A DNA stretch of 64,000 bases, from contig CAKZGE010000002.1 in assembly GCA_936914845.1 (NCBI GenBank), positions 62,001 to 126,000 of the forward strand. Direction: 5' to 3'. A program made the translations under genes and the position numbers. This document shows, piece after piece, positions 9,339 through 17,405 of the stretch (the first letter of the stretch is position 1; each line of letters starts with the position of its first letter). This DNA is from an uncultured Chloracidobacterium sp. (lineage in GTDB: Bacteria; Acidobacteriota; Blastocatellia; Pyrinomonadales; Pyrinomonadaceae). Under the pieces are notes generated by a model. The model did not search any database and had not been told where the DNA came from. It worked only from the letters and a program-made list of their open reading frames with translations.

Positions 9339-9698
9339 ATGCCTTCGACATCTATTATTTGCGGGATCATCCTTATTCTTATCGGCATTGTCGGTTACGT
9401 CAATGGAATTTCTTCCGGCCACGCCAGCATGACCGCTCTCATACCGGCCTTTTTCGGAATTGCGCTGACATTGCTCGGGTTCATCGCCAAAGCAAAAGAC
9501 GGGCTGCGAAAACATCTTATGCATGTAGCAGTTCTGGTAGCCCTAATAGGGTTTATTGCCACCGCGGTACGAGCCGTCCCAAAGCTTGGCGAGATCGCTT
9601 CATCACCGGCTGTAATGGCTCAAACAGCTATGGCGGTCGTCTGTCTGGCGTTCGTTCTATTATCGATCCGCTCATTCATCGCCGCTCGCCGAGGCTGA
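9339..9698 (+). CDS. Small four-helix membrane protein, unknown function
   Basis: A 119-residue protein with four predicted membrane segments: IICGIILILIGIVGYVNG, ALIPAFFGIALTLLGFIA, HLMHVAVLVALIGFIATAV and MAQTAMAVVCLAFVLLSI. Short basic loops (AKAKDGLRKH and the RRG tail) point to cytoplasmic sides. I do not recognise a named family. It lies between the acyl-ligase fusion and the convergent histidine kinase, whose stop abuts this stop with no spacer. There is no strong ribosome-binding site ahead of the ATG. Confidence 0.7.
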   Translation: MPSTSIICGIILILIGIVGYVNGISSGHASMTALIPAFFGIALTLLGFIAKAKDGLRKHLMHVAVLVALIGFIATAVRAVPKLGEIASSPAVMAQTAMAVVCLAFVLLSIRSFIAARRG

Positions 9699-11063
9699 TC
9701 AGCTTTTCTTTAGATCGAGCTCTACAAGCAATCCATCACCTTGATTGCGGGCGGATATACGGCCGTTGTGAACTTTGATCGCCTGTTCCGCGATCGCCAG
9801 GCCGAGGCCGATCCCTCCGCTGGTGCGGTCTCTCGATTCGCTGACGCGATAGAATGGGCGAAACAAGTTAGCCAATTCATTTTCCGGCACTCCGCCACCA
9901 TGATCAATTATTTGTATCGATGCCAAAGACCGAGTGCATTTTAAGGATATTTCCACTACGGTACCTGCCGAAGTGTATTTGACCGCGTTCCGAACCACGT
10001 TCTCGATCGCTCGCTGCAAAAGCCCTTCGCTGCCGATCAAAGTGCATTCATCAGCGTTCGTTATGCGAACTGACCGCCCGTTCGCACGGGCCTCAAAATC
10101 GGCATCTTCCGCGACATATTCGATCAACTCTTTCAGATCTATTCGGGTACGTTCAAATTCTTGTGAACCTGACTCTAGCCCCGCCAAAGTCAGCAGGCTC
10201 GACACCATTTCATTCAACCGCTGTGCTTCCCTTTCCAGCCGTTCGATCATCGGAACGGTTTCCGCATTGGTCTTCTTCTTGGCGATCTCTAACGCCACGT
10301 TCATTCGGGCAAGAGGTGAACGCAGTTCGTGAGAAACATCGCGGGTCAGCCGTTGCTGTGATGTTATCAACTGTCCGATCCTCTCTGCCATCACATCAAA
10401 ATCTTTAGCCAAATAGGCTAATTCATCCCGCCGATTGCCGACCTTTTCACCAACGCGGGCATCAAGGTCGCCTTCTGCCAATCGCCTGGTGGCAAGCCGT
10501 ATCTTTTCGATCGGCGACGAAATGTACAGCGCCAACGCATAACAAACTACTATCGCCGTCAACAGCAGTCCCGCGAACCGCAGATATCGAAGTCTGGATT
10601 CGCCGAAAAACGGAGGCGATTGCGGCCGGTCCCATCTCAGAACCAAAACATACGCTTCACCATTGGTGAGGATGAACTTTTTTGCCGCCAACGCCGTTTC
10701 AGGGACTGAGCTGTCGAGTTCCGTATTGCCGCTTTCCAGCGTACTGCGGATCAACTCCGAATACGCCGACGAGTCCGCCACATCGGCCATCAGCGTTCTG
10801 CCATTTTGTCCGTAAATATCGGCCTCAGACACGGTCGTGCTCGTTTTGATACGTCCGAGAAACTCCCGCAACCCGTTTTCGCCTTCGTTTTCGTATATTT
10901 GACCGGCGGTGTCCGCGTATATCGTCATTTGATTGCGAACGCTTATTTGCCAACGACTGACGACAGGCTCCGTTTGAACCGACCATGTCAGAAAGATGAT
11001 CGTACCGATCAATAGACCGACCGCGGCGAGAAACCATAGAAATATCTTAAAGAAGAGATTCAT
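9699..11063 (-). CDS. Sensor histidine kinase, CpxA-like
   Basis: A 454-residue membrane kinase. Transmembrane helix 1 is at residues about 5-27 (FLWFLAAVGLLIGTIIFL), a periplasmic sensor domain of about 130 residues follows, and helix 2 is near 165-185 (FAGLLLTAIVVCYALALYI). A HAMP domain comes next, then the HisKA dimerisation box with DVSHELRSPLARM (phospho-acceptor His245) and an HATPase domain whose N box is ENVVRNAVKYTS and whose G boxes are DHGGGV and GGIGLGLAI. It shares a 4-base ATGA overlap with the response regulator upstream. Divergence from a Spy/CpxP-like gene and a CpxR-type box nearby support a role in envelope stress sensing. The stimulus is unknown. Confidence 0.9.
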   Translation of the reverse strand: MNLFFKIFLWFLAAVGLLIGTIIFLTWSVQTEPVVSRWQISVRNQMTIYADTAGQIYENEGENGLREFLGRIKTSTTVSEADIYGQNGRTLMADVADSSAYSELIRSTLESGNTELDSSVPETALAAKKFILTNGEAYVLVLRWDRPQSPPFFGESRLRYLRFAGLLLTAIVVCYALALYISSPIEKIRLATRRLAEGDLDARVGEKVGNRRDELAYLAKDFDVMAERIGQLITSQQRLTRDVSHELRSPLARMNVALEIAKKKTNAETVPMIERLEREAQRLNEMVSSLLTLAGLESGSQEFERTRIDLKELIEYVAEDADFEARANGRSVRITNADECTLIGSEGLLQRAIENVVRNAVKYTSAGTVVEISLKCTRSLASIQIIDHGGGVPENELANLFRPFYRVSESRDRTSGGIGLGLAIAEQAIKVHNGRISARNQGDGLLVELDLKKS

Positions 11064-11746
11064 TGCAGCGTGTATATATATCCGACCGATCTGATCGTTT
11101 TGATGCGTTCGGTTCCGTCCGCACGCGGGCCGAGTTTTTTCCGTAAATTGCTCATATGCATATCAAGACTGCGGTCATAGGGCGAAAGGCTTCGCTCAAG
11201 CACATGTTCACTGATGTCTTCTTTTTTTACTACCTTCCCTGCTTCACGAACCAGATAGTTGAGCAGATCAAATTCGATCGAGGTTAAAACGACCTCTCGG
11301 CCATCCAGTTTCGCAGAACGTCCCGCAGCGGACACCTCAAGGTCATCAACTGCCAGTTTTTCCGGGGCTGATTCCGCCTCTTCAACCGACACGCGTCGTA
11401 AAATTGCCCGCAAGCGTGCAACGAGTTCGCGTGGATTGAACGGCTTTGCCAGATAGTCGTCCGCTCCGATCTCTAATCCGACAATGCGTTCCATATCGTC
11501 GCCGCGGGCTGTAAGCATCAGCACCGGCAGGTCCGAACTTTTACGCAAACTTCGCAAAACGTCAAACCCGCTCATCTTCGGCAGCATCACGTCTAGGATC
11601 GCCAGTTCATAGTCGCCCGACAAAGCTTCGCTCAAGCCGCTTTCTCCGTCATGCACCACGGAGCTGGTAAATCCCTCAACACTCAAATATTCCGAGACTA
11701 GTTCGCACAGCTCTTCGTCGTCGTCGATTATCAAGATCTTGGTCAT
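11060..11746 (-). CDS. OmpR/CpxR-family response regulator
   Basis: A 228-residue two-domain regulator. The receiver domain has the acidic pocket D8-D9-D10, phospho-acceptor Asp52 (LAILDVMLPKMSG), Thr in LMLTARGDD and Lys in ADDYLAKPFNP. The winged-helix output domain follows a short linker (VEEAESAPEKLA) and ends with PYDRSLDMHMSNLRKKLG and TIRSVGYIYTLQ. The ATG at 11744-11746 is chosen because it starts exactly at the receiver fold; an upstream in-frame ATG would add 14 poorly fitting residues. It is the first gene of a two-gene operon with the kinase and probably binds the direct repeat at 11791-11805. Confidence 0.93.
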   Translation of the reverse strand: MTKILIIDDDEELCELVSEYLSVEGFTSSVVHDGESGLSEALSGDYELAILDVMLPKMSGFDVLRSLRKSSDLPVLMLTARGDDMERIVGLEIGADDYLAKPFNPRELVARLRAILRRVSVEEAESAPEKLAVDDLEVSAAGRSAKLDGREVVLTSIEFDLLNYLVREAGKVVKKEDISEHVLERSLSPYDRSLDMHMSNLRKKLGPRADGTERIKTIRSVGYIYTLQ

Positions 11747-11790
11747 ATCTGTTAAAAGTTTAACCGAAAAATCCGCCGCCAACTTCAACT

Positions 11791-11805
11791 TTTACAATTC
11801 TTTAC
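11791..11805 (-). promoter_or_regulatory. CpxR-type binding site (GTAAA-N5-GTAAA)
   Basis: On the minus strand the sequence is GTAAA GAATT GTAAA, an exact match to the GTAAA direct-repeat consensus described for CpxR in enterobacteria. It lies between the divergent regulator (starts 11746) and Spy-like gene (starts 11910), placed to control either or both. The sequence match is seen directly; use by this regulator is inferred. Confidence 0.6.
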
Positions 11806-11862
11806 AGAATATGACGAAATCTTTTCGACGAAAGGGGCCAGATCGTTCGTCTAAGTTTGCGA

Positions 11863-11883
11863 GTCCGGCGAAATTGGCCGGAC
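11863..11883. repeat. 7-bp inverted repeat in the leader of the Spy-like gene
   Basis: GTCCGGC-N7-GCCGGAC is a perfect inverted repeat ending 16 bases before the ribosome-binding site (GGAGA, 11900-11904) of the Spy-like gene. It could be an operator or a leader hairpin. No T-run follows, so it is not an intrinsic terminator. Confidence 0.45.
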
Positions 11884-11909
11884 AAATATAGAAACGAATG
11901 GAGACGAAA

Positions 11910-12410
11910 ATGAAAAGAACTATCATCGCAATTTTAGCGTTAGCAATTATCACAACCGGATCGGTCTTCATCTTCGCCCAAAAAGGCGATGATGCAAAAC
12001 ATCGAGGACCGGGCAAAGATCGCCAAGGCCGCGAATTCGGCCGAATGTTCAAGCACCTTGAATTGACCGACGAACAAAAGACACAAGCAAAGGCTCTTTT
12101 TTCAGCCAGCCGCGAAAAGACATCATCACTTCGCGAGGCCAGCAAAGCAAATCGGAGCAAAATGCGCGAATTGACAGCGAACGGAGGTTTTGACGAGGCT
12201 CAGATAGTCGCTTTGGCAAATGAACAAGCCGCTGTGGAGGCTCAGGTTACGGTCGAACGCCTGCGAGTTCGATCCCAGATGTACAACCTGCTGACACCGG
12301 AGCAAAAGGCCAAGGCAGAGGAAATGAAAAACTCGTTCAAGGAAAAAAGAAAAGGGCGGTTTGAACGCTTTAAAAAAGAAAGAGCGGCTCCAGCCCCGGA
12401 AAGCGAATAG
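11910..12410 (+). CDS. Spy/CpxP-like periplasmic protein (LTXXQ family)
   Basis: A 166-residue exported protein with a signal peptide (MKRTIIAILALAIITTGSVF...FAQ). Two LTxxQ-type motifs are visible: LELTDEQKTQAKALF in the middle and LLTPEQKAKAEEM near the end, in a strongly helical, highly charged chain like Spy and CpxP. In enterobacteria these are ATP-independent periplasmic chaperones or sensors of envelope stress, induced by CpxR. The ATG at 11910 is preferred to one at 11898 because GGAGA (11900-11904) sits at the right distance. Divergence from the two-component genes gives the classic cpxP/cpxRA layout. It ends before a shared terminator. Confidence 0.85.
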   Translation: MKRTIIAILALAIITTGSVFIFAQKGDDAKHRGPGKDRQGREFGRMFKHLELTDEQKTQAKALFSASREKTSSLREASKANRSKMRELTANGGFDEAQIVALANEQAAVEAQVTVERLRVRSQMYNLLTPEQKAKAEEMKNSFKEKRKGRFERFKKERAAPAPESE

Positions 12411-12445
12411 CTTTCGGCAGGACCACAGCTCACTCCTGTAAAAAG

Positions 12446-12477
12446 AAGAGGGTGCCCATTCGCGGGCATCCTCTTTT
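12446..12477. terminator. Bidirectional intrinsic terminator
   Basis: AAGAGGGTGCCC pairs with GGGCATCCTCTT (12 pairs, one G-T wobble) around the loop ATTCGC. A TTTT tract follows on the plus strand and an AAAA tract precedes it (T-run on the minus strand). It separates the convergent Spy-like and nagA genes and can serve both. Confidence 0.8.
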
Positions 12478-12478
12478 A

Positions 12479-13468
12479 TCATTTTGCGTTTTGCCCGTTG
12501 ATCACGACATCGATCACGCCGCCGCTTTCATCGATCTCGATGAACGTTGTCTCAAGCGGAGGCAACTGGCCGTGAATGCCGAGCAGGCGAGCCGGATTGT
12601 GACAGGCCATATCGGCCACTTCGCCGATCGAAAACCCGAGCGAAAGCATCAATTTTACCGCATCAAGCATTGATATAACCGAACCGGCGATACTGCCCCG
12701 TTCGTTCCTCGTGCGGCCGTTTACCACGGAAACCGTTTCGCCCCACAGTTCAAAATCCCCATCGCTCAACCCGGTCGGTGCCACGGAATCGCTGATAAGC
12801 GTAACTTTATCGGGGGTCTTGCTGCGACAAGCCATCTCCACCATTCTCGGATCAACATGAACGCCGTCGGCAATAATGTCGAAGGTCACGCCCGCGTTGC
12901 TCAATGCCCAGCCGGCGACACCTACATCCCGGTGATGAATGCCGCTCATCGCATTGAAAAAATGTGTCAGGTGCCGCGCTCCGGCCGCAAATGCCGCATC
13001 CAATGTCTCGACATCCGCCCGCGTGTGGCCGATGGAAGCGATCCACCCTTGACGCACCAGCTCTTTTGTAAGTTCGACGCCGCCGCTGATCTCCGGGGCA
13101 AAGGTCGTCATGTGAATGCCTTTTTGCAATCTTGGAAGTTCGTCGAGTTCAGTGCCGGTGAACTGTTTGAAAAACTCCGGCCGCAGTGCCCCGCACATCT
13201 TTTCATTCGCAAAAACACCTTCGTAGTGGACGCCAACGGCCTGAGCGATCGGCATTTCCGTTTGCACTTCCATCAGCCGATCGATCTGCGAGATGACCCG
13301 AGCGTAATTCTCGTCAGAATCCGGCACGAGTGTCGGCACCCATGCGGTCACCCCTTGCGAAGCAAGAAATTGAGCAATGGCAACGAGCCCATCTGCATCT
13401 GCGGCGTTCACATCCACGCCCATCGCCCCGTGAATGTGCACATCTATAAATCCCGAAAAACGCTGCAT
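12479..13468 (-). CDS. nagA: N-acetylglucosamine-6-phosphate deacetylase, short form
   Basis: A 329-residue amidohydrolase that converts GlcNAc-6-P to glucosamine-6-P in the cytoplasm. Metal and catalytic features seen: HIHG at the start of the barrel, HYEGVF (family HLEGPF, metal-binding Glu), IGHTRA, HLTHFFNAM, HHRDVGVAG and the catalytic Asp in LISDSVAPTG. It is short: the usual family members (about 380-400 residues) have an N-terminal beta-sandwich strand set before the barrel, whereas here the protein begins directly at MQRFSGFIDVHIHG and an in-frame TAG lies three codons upstream. The deacetylase completes the amino-sugar pathway whose other genes lie at 20.9-29.7 kb. Alternative: a close amidohydrolase with another acetylated sugar phosphate as substrate. 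Confidence 0.85.
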   Translation of the reverse strand: MQRFSGFIDVHIHGAMGVDVNAADADGLVAIAQFLASQGVTAWVPTLVPDSDENYARVISQIDRLMEVQTEMPIAQAVGVHYEGVFANEKMCGALRPEFFKQFTGTELDELPRLQKGIHMTTFAPEISGGVELTKELVRQGWIASIGHTRADVETLDAAFAAGARHLTHFFNAMSGIHHRDVGVAGWALSNAGVTFDIIADGVHVDPRMVEMACRSKTPDKVTLISDSVAPTGLSDGDFELWGETVSVVNGRTRNERGSIAGSVISMLDAVKLMLSLGFSIGEVADMACHNPARLLGIHGQLPPLETTFIEIDESGGVIDVVINGQNAK

Positions 13469-13489
13469 AACTTCTAGTATAAAATAAAT

Positions 13490-13512
13490 GCCCGCGCCAA
13501 AAAGACGCGGGC
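13490..13512 (-). terminator. Intrinsic terminator of the first Oar-like receptor gene
   Basis: GCCCGCG and CGCGGGC form a perfect 7-bp GC-rich stem with a 9-base loop. On the minus strand it is followed by ATTTATTTTAT. It lies 23 bases after the receptor stop codon and just ahead of nagA, separating the two leftward genes. Confidence 0.7.
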
Positions 13513-13534
13513 GTAAATAAACCTAAATTTCAAT

Positions 13535-16500
13535 TTACCAGTAGAACTTAGCGCCAAAGGCGAACGTTCTCGGATCACGAGTTGCAGTTGCCTGCCCAAA
13601 CTGGGCAGAGGTGACATTCGTGATAATGGTAGAAAAATTGGTCCAATTGAAGATATTGTAGGTTTCAGCCCTTAGCTGAAGACGGAGAGATTCAGTGAAG
13701 TTGAAATTCTTCGCCAGCGTAAGGTCAACGCGCTTGGTTCCGGGACCAAAGATGGTACCTCTTCCGGCATTGCCTGGCTGATTTACAATATTCGTCGCAC
13801 TCGAAAGCGGATTGGTGGTAAAGCAGCTGGTGTTGAACCATTGCTGCTGTGTATTTGCCGCTCCATCGTTCGGATCACAGGTTTGGTTCGGACGTGCTCC
13901 TGCGACCAATGCCGGAATGAACCCAAAGCCCGCAGCATCAAATGCTGAGGTCGTTGCGGTAAATGGCAAACCGGTCTGGATAGTTCCGATGCCCTGCAAA
14001 CGCCATCCGCCGAGTATTAAGCCTGCGGCACCTTTATAGTCATTGAAGAAAGGTATCTCATAATCGTAGCTCACCGTAAGAATGTGTCTGCGATCAAAGA
14101 AAGCGCGTCCCCATTCATCTCGAATGTTGTATGTATTCTGAGGCGCATGCGAACGATCTGATTGACTATCCGTCAAATTTTTTGACCAGGTGTAGGCCAA
14201 GTTCAAACTCGAACCGCGTGAAAATCTTTGTTCACCGGAAACTTGCAAGCTGTGGTAGTCCGAATTATATCGAGTTTCGATCATATTGATCGACTGATAT
14301 CCCCTATAGGGACGTTTTTGATCCAATATACGGGTTGCTGCCGATGAAAAGAACGCAGTACCGGCAACTTGACACGGAGCGGTCGGCGTTGTCGAAGATC
14401 CTACTGCACAAGCCGTGGCACCCAAAGATATAGCGTAGCCGGCCGGCAGTTCGTTGAGTTCAGTCGATCCGATGAGGTTTACACCTTTCGAACCATAATA
14501 ACCCACTGACAGCTTAGCTCTTTTCCATATCTGATGCTGAATATCCAATGTCCAATGTTGAACATAAGGAGTTTTCCAGTCGCTCTGCAGGGCACGGATA
14601 TTTGGAGCTAATGTTGACGCCGCAACGGCGCAGTTACCGCTTGGAACGGGGTTGGCTATGTTAATGCCAGTTACCGTACAAGTTTGCTGGTACGGCGGAT
14701 TCAGCCCGATCTGCTGCAGCAGCGTACCGTTCAAAACCTGGTCATGATAAATTCCATAGCCGGTTCTAATAGCGGTTGTGCCTTTACCAAACGGATCCCA
14801 CGAAAATCCGATACGCGGAGCGAAATCAGTTTTAGGAGCTTCTACGACAAATTTACCCCACGGCGACGGCGTTGGAGTACAATTGAAATTTGCCGGTCCG
14901 GTCTGATAATTGTTGGTATTTGCGATGAGGCCGTTGCAGAAATTCTTTCCTGCAGCAGCAACTCTATTACCTGCACCGGTGACCAAAGGAGCCGCCGCTG
15001 CATCCCAAAGTTCGGGAACAAAGTTCGTCAATCGGCCATTTTTATCCCAAGGGGAACCGAAGAACGAATATCTAACACCAACATAAGCAGTCAATGTGCG
15101 CGAAACACGCCATTCATCCTGAGCAAAACCTTCGAAGGTCATCTGCCGAAGGTCTGCCGTGTAGTCAAAGCTGGCCTGCGAAAAGGTTGCATTAGTGCCG
15201 AGCAAGAAATTAGCCCACAGCTGGCGGTTTTGGTTCAAGGTTCCGGTCACGCCCGGTGCAAGAACGTTGGCCGTACCGCCCGGAGTTAGAAATCCGCTGT
15301 AATTCCCTTCATTGTTGCCGGCCAGTGCATTTTCGTTCTTACGGTATTTGGAGAAAATCGCTCCAAATTTAAATGTATGCCCGCCGGTTATCCACGAAAC
15401 CGTGCCCGCCGCATTCTGTTTCCATGAGAAATTGTCATACGGCCCAAAACCGGTGACACCGTTAAAGCCCAACCCCGAGATCGAAGGTACGCGATCACGC
15501 GTGACAGGATACGGGAGCGGCGGGGTTATGGGCGAATTAGACAGTGCATTAAGACCGATGCTGTGGCTCAAGATCGCGCCGTAGCCGAAATTGTAGCGAG
15601 CTTCAACGATTACCCGCGGTGTAACAACATACGTTGCTTGGACGGTATGAGTACGCCCCGGCGAATCAGTTGAAGTAACTGAAACACCCGGAAGGCTTGA
15701 GCCTGAGGAGAATAGAGCATTGACGTCCGTCGTCGGGATCTTATCACGCTGTAAGCGATAAGAGAAAGAAAGCCGATCATTCAGGCTGGTATCAAATTTC
15801 AAGATCTCCTGCTGAAATTTGGCCACATTTCGATCAGGATAGGCAAGTGAGTAGGGTCCTGATGATGGATTGTTCGGCAGCGGGAGATTATTGTAAATGT
15901 AATTCAAATACTGCTGGGAAACCGGGTTGATAGTTGCAACGCTGCTCAGCGGCGTACCAGCCGGCAAGATCGTGTTACAGGTAGTTGTTGTCGCCTGCAA
16001 ACAAATGTCTACCGGAAAAACACCTTGCCGCAAGCTAGCATCCGGCACGGTCGAAACCAGCGTAGGATATCGAATATCGCGGCGAAACTCCTGCGAGAAG
16101 AAAAAGAATGTACGCGGAACCTTGGCAAAAACGCTTGCATCCGGTTCTACTTCGCCTAATCTTAAGAACCAAACCGGACCGCCTACTGTCCAACCAAAAT
16201 TATTGTATCTGAAGGGCGGTTTGCGGGCCTTGCCGTCGTCATCACGTCCTAGCGGAAATGTCTGGTTATTGAAGTATGTGCTTGCGTTGAAAACATCGTT
16301 TCTAACAAATGCGAACATACTGCCGTGAAATTCATCCGTACCGCTGCGTGTGACCACATTTACCTGACCGCCGCCGGATCTGCCTGATTCTGCCGGAAAC
16401 AATGAACGCAAAACCTTAAATTCTCCGATGGAGTCCACGCTGGGATATGCCTGAATTGTGAGATTCGAACCGCGGTCCGTCACATCGGCACCATCAACGG

Positions 16501-17110
16501 TGAAAGTATTTTGGCTGCTTCGAGCACCGTTTACAGAGATGTTAACAGTATTGGCCTGTCCGTCCGGATTAACGGTTCCGACATAGACCTGATCTGAAAG
16601 GTTGTTGGAAACTCCCGGAGCAAGCGTGACGAGCTGAACAAAGTTTCTGTTATTGATGGGCAATTCGCGAACCTGGTCGCCGCTGATCAGCGTACCGCTG
16701 GTTGCAGAGTGCAGATCAACAGCGATCGGGTCTGCTTCGACCGTCACCGTTTCTTCTACACCGCCGGTTTCCATTGCGATATCTACCGAACGACGTTGCC
16801 CAACGTCTAGTTTGATCGCTGTTTGCACCGACTTCTTAAAGTTTGAAGCTTCAACCGCGACCGAATAAGTGCTGACAGGCAGATTCGGTGCACTAAATTC
16901 GCCTGAATTATTCGTGGTCAATGAACGAACCACGATACCGCCTTTGTCCGAATCGATGATCTGTACCGTCGCTCCCGGAACCACCGCTCCGGAAGAATCG
17001 CGCACGGTTCCCACGATCGAACCAGTTATTTCCTGTCCGAACGCGACGCTGCCCAGGCAAATTGATAAGGCCAGGGCAAATAAAATGGAACTCCAAGTTT
17101 TTTTTCTCAT
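13535..17110 (-). CDS. Oar-like TonB-dependent receptor with carboxypeptidase-regulatory domain
   Basis: An 1191-residue outer-membrane protein. The ATG at 17108-17110 is used because it begins a clean signal peptide (MRKKTWSSILFALALSICLG...FGQ). Residues about 25-110 are a CarboxypepD_reg/Ig-like fold (GSIVGTVRDSSGAVVPGATV). The plug follows, with VRELPINNRNFVQLVTLAPGV and GARSSQNTFTVDGADVTDRG, then a long beta-barrel ending in an aromatic residue (FAFGAKFYW). Such Oar-type receptors are greatly expanded in Acidobacteriota and probably import large polymers or glycans. The substrate is unknown; its place between nagA and the muramidase genes makes cell-wall or chitin fragments a reasonable guess. 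A terminator follows the stop. Confidence 0.9.
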   Translation of the reverse strand: MRKKTWSSILFALALSICLGSVAFGQEITGSIVGTVRDSSGAVVPGATVQIIDSDKGGIVVRSLTTNNSGEFSAPNLPVSTYSVAVEASNFKKSVQTAIKLDVGQRRSVDIAMETGGVEETVTVEADPIAVDLHSATSGTLISGDQVRELPINNRNFVQLVTLAPGVSNNLSDQVYVGTVNPDGQANTVNISVNGARSSQNTFTVDGADVTDRGSNLTIQAYPSVDSIGEFKVLRSLFPAESGRSGGGQVNVVTRSGTDEFHGSMFAFVRNDVFNASTYFNNQTFPLGRDDDGKARKPPFRYNNFGWTVGGPVWFLRLGEVEPDASVFAKVPRTFFFFSQEFRRDIRYPTLVSTVPDASLRQGVFPVDICLQATTTTCNTILPAGTPLSSVATINPVSQQYLNYIYNNLPLPNNPSSGPYSLAYPDRNVAKFQQEILKFDTSLNDRLSFSYRLQRDKIPTTDVNALFSSGSSLPGVSVTSTDSPGRTHTVQATYVVTPRVIVEARYNFGYGAILSHSIGLNALSNSPITPPLPYPVTRDRVPSISGLGFNGVTGFGPYDNFSWKQNAAGTVSWITGGHTFKFGAIFSKYRKNENALAGNNEGNYSGFLTPGGTANVLAPGVTGTLNQNRQLWANFLLGTNATFSQASFDYTADLRQMTFEGFAQDEWRVSRTLTAYVGVRYSFFGSPWDKNGRLTNFVPELWDAAAAPLVTGAGNRVAAAGKNFCNGLIANTNNYQTGPANFNCTPTPSPWGKFVVEAPKTDFAPRIGFSWDPFGKGTTAIRTGYGIYHDQVLNGTLLQQIGLNPPYQQTCTVTGINIANPVPSGNCAVAASTLAPNIRALQSDWKTPYVQHWTLDIQHQIWKRAKLSVGYYGSKGVNLIGSTELNELPAGYAISLGATACAVGSSTTPTAPCQVAGTAFFSSAATRILDQKRPYRGYQSINMIETRYNSDYHSLQVSGEQRFSRGSSLNLAYTWSKNLTDSQSDRSHAPQNTYNIRDEWGRAFFDRRHILTVSYDYEIPFFNDYKGAAGLILGGWRLQGIGTIQTGLPFTATTSAFDAAGFGFIPALVAGARPNQTCDPNDGAANTQQQWFNTSCFTTNPLSSATNIVNQPGNAGRGTIFGPGTKRVDLTLAKNFNFTESLRLQLRAETYNIFNWTNFSTIITNVTSAQFGQATATRDPRTFAFGAKFYW

Positions 17111-17355
17111 TACTATCTTCCTTTTCCAAGAAATTGAATTTTTACACAAAAATCTATAAGAATAATTTGCATTTTTGGAGCTTTATCCAAAATTTCGTTA
17201 TTGCTTATAGCAAGCCCATTCTGCACAAGTTTGGGAAATCCTTTGAAAATAAATGCTTTCGTTAAAAAAAGTGAACGATGGCCGCAATCGACGGCCTGAC
17301 AATGCTTTTATTTAGGCAAAAACAATGCCGAAAAGTGCTGACCGGGTGCCAGCCG

Positions 17356-17389
17356 GGCGGCTTGTCGAAATTATCGTCAACAAGCCGCC
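17356..17389. repeat. 10-bp inverted repeat between the two receptor genes
   Basis: GGCGGCTTGT and ACAAGCCGCC are perfectly complementary with a 14-base loop, starting 16 bases beyond the stop of the second receptor gene. The position suits a terminator for that gene, but there is no clear T-run on the minus strand. The rest of the 17111-17405 gap is AT-rich and should hold the first receptor's promoter; I see no gene in it. Confidence 0.5.
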
Positions 17390-17405
17390 GGATCACGCTG
17401 GAAAC

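Noticed and set aside
12857..13477. A 206-codon plus-strand open frame over nagA
   Set aside because: It is the reverse-strand shadow of nagA, whose catalytic motifs are clear; its product shows no domain.
14684..15289. A 201-codon plus-strand open frame in the first receptor
   Set aside because: Antisense to a receptor with continuous domain structure; no start signal or homology visible.
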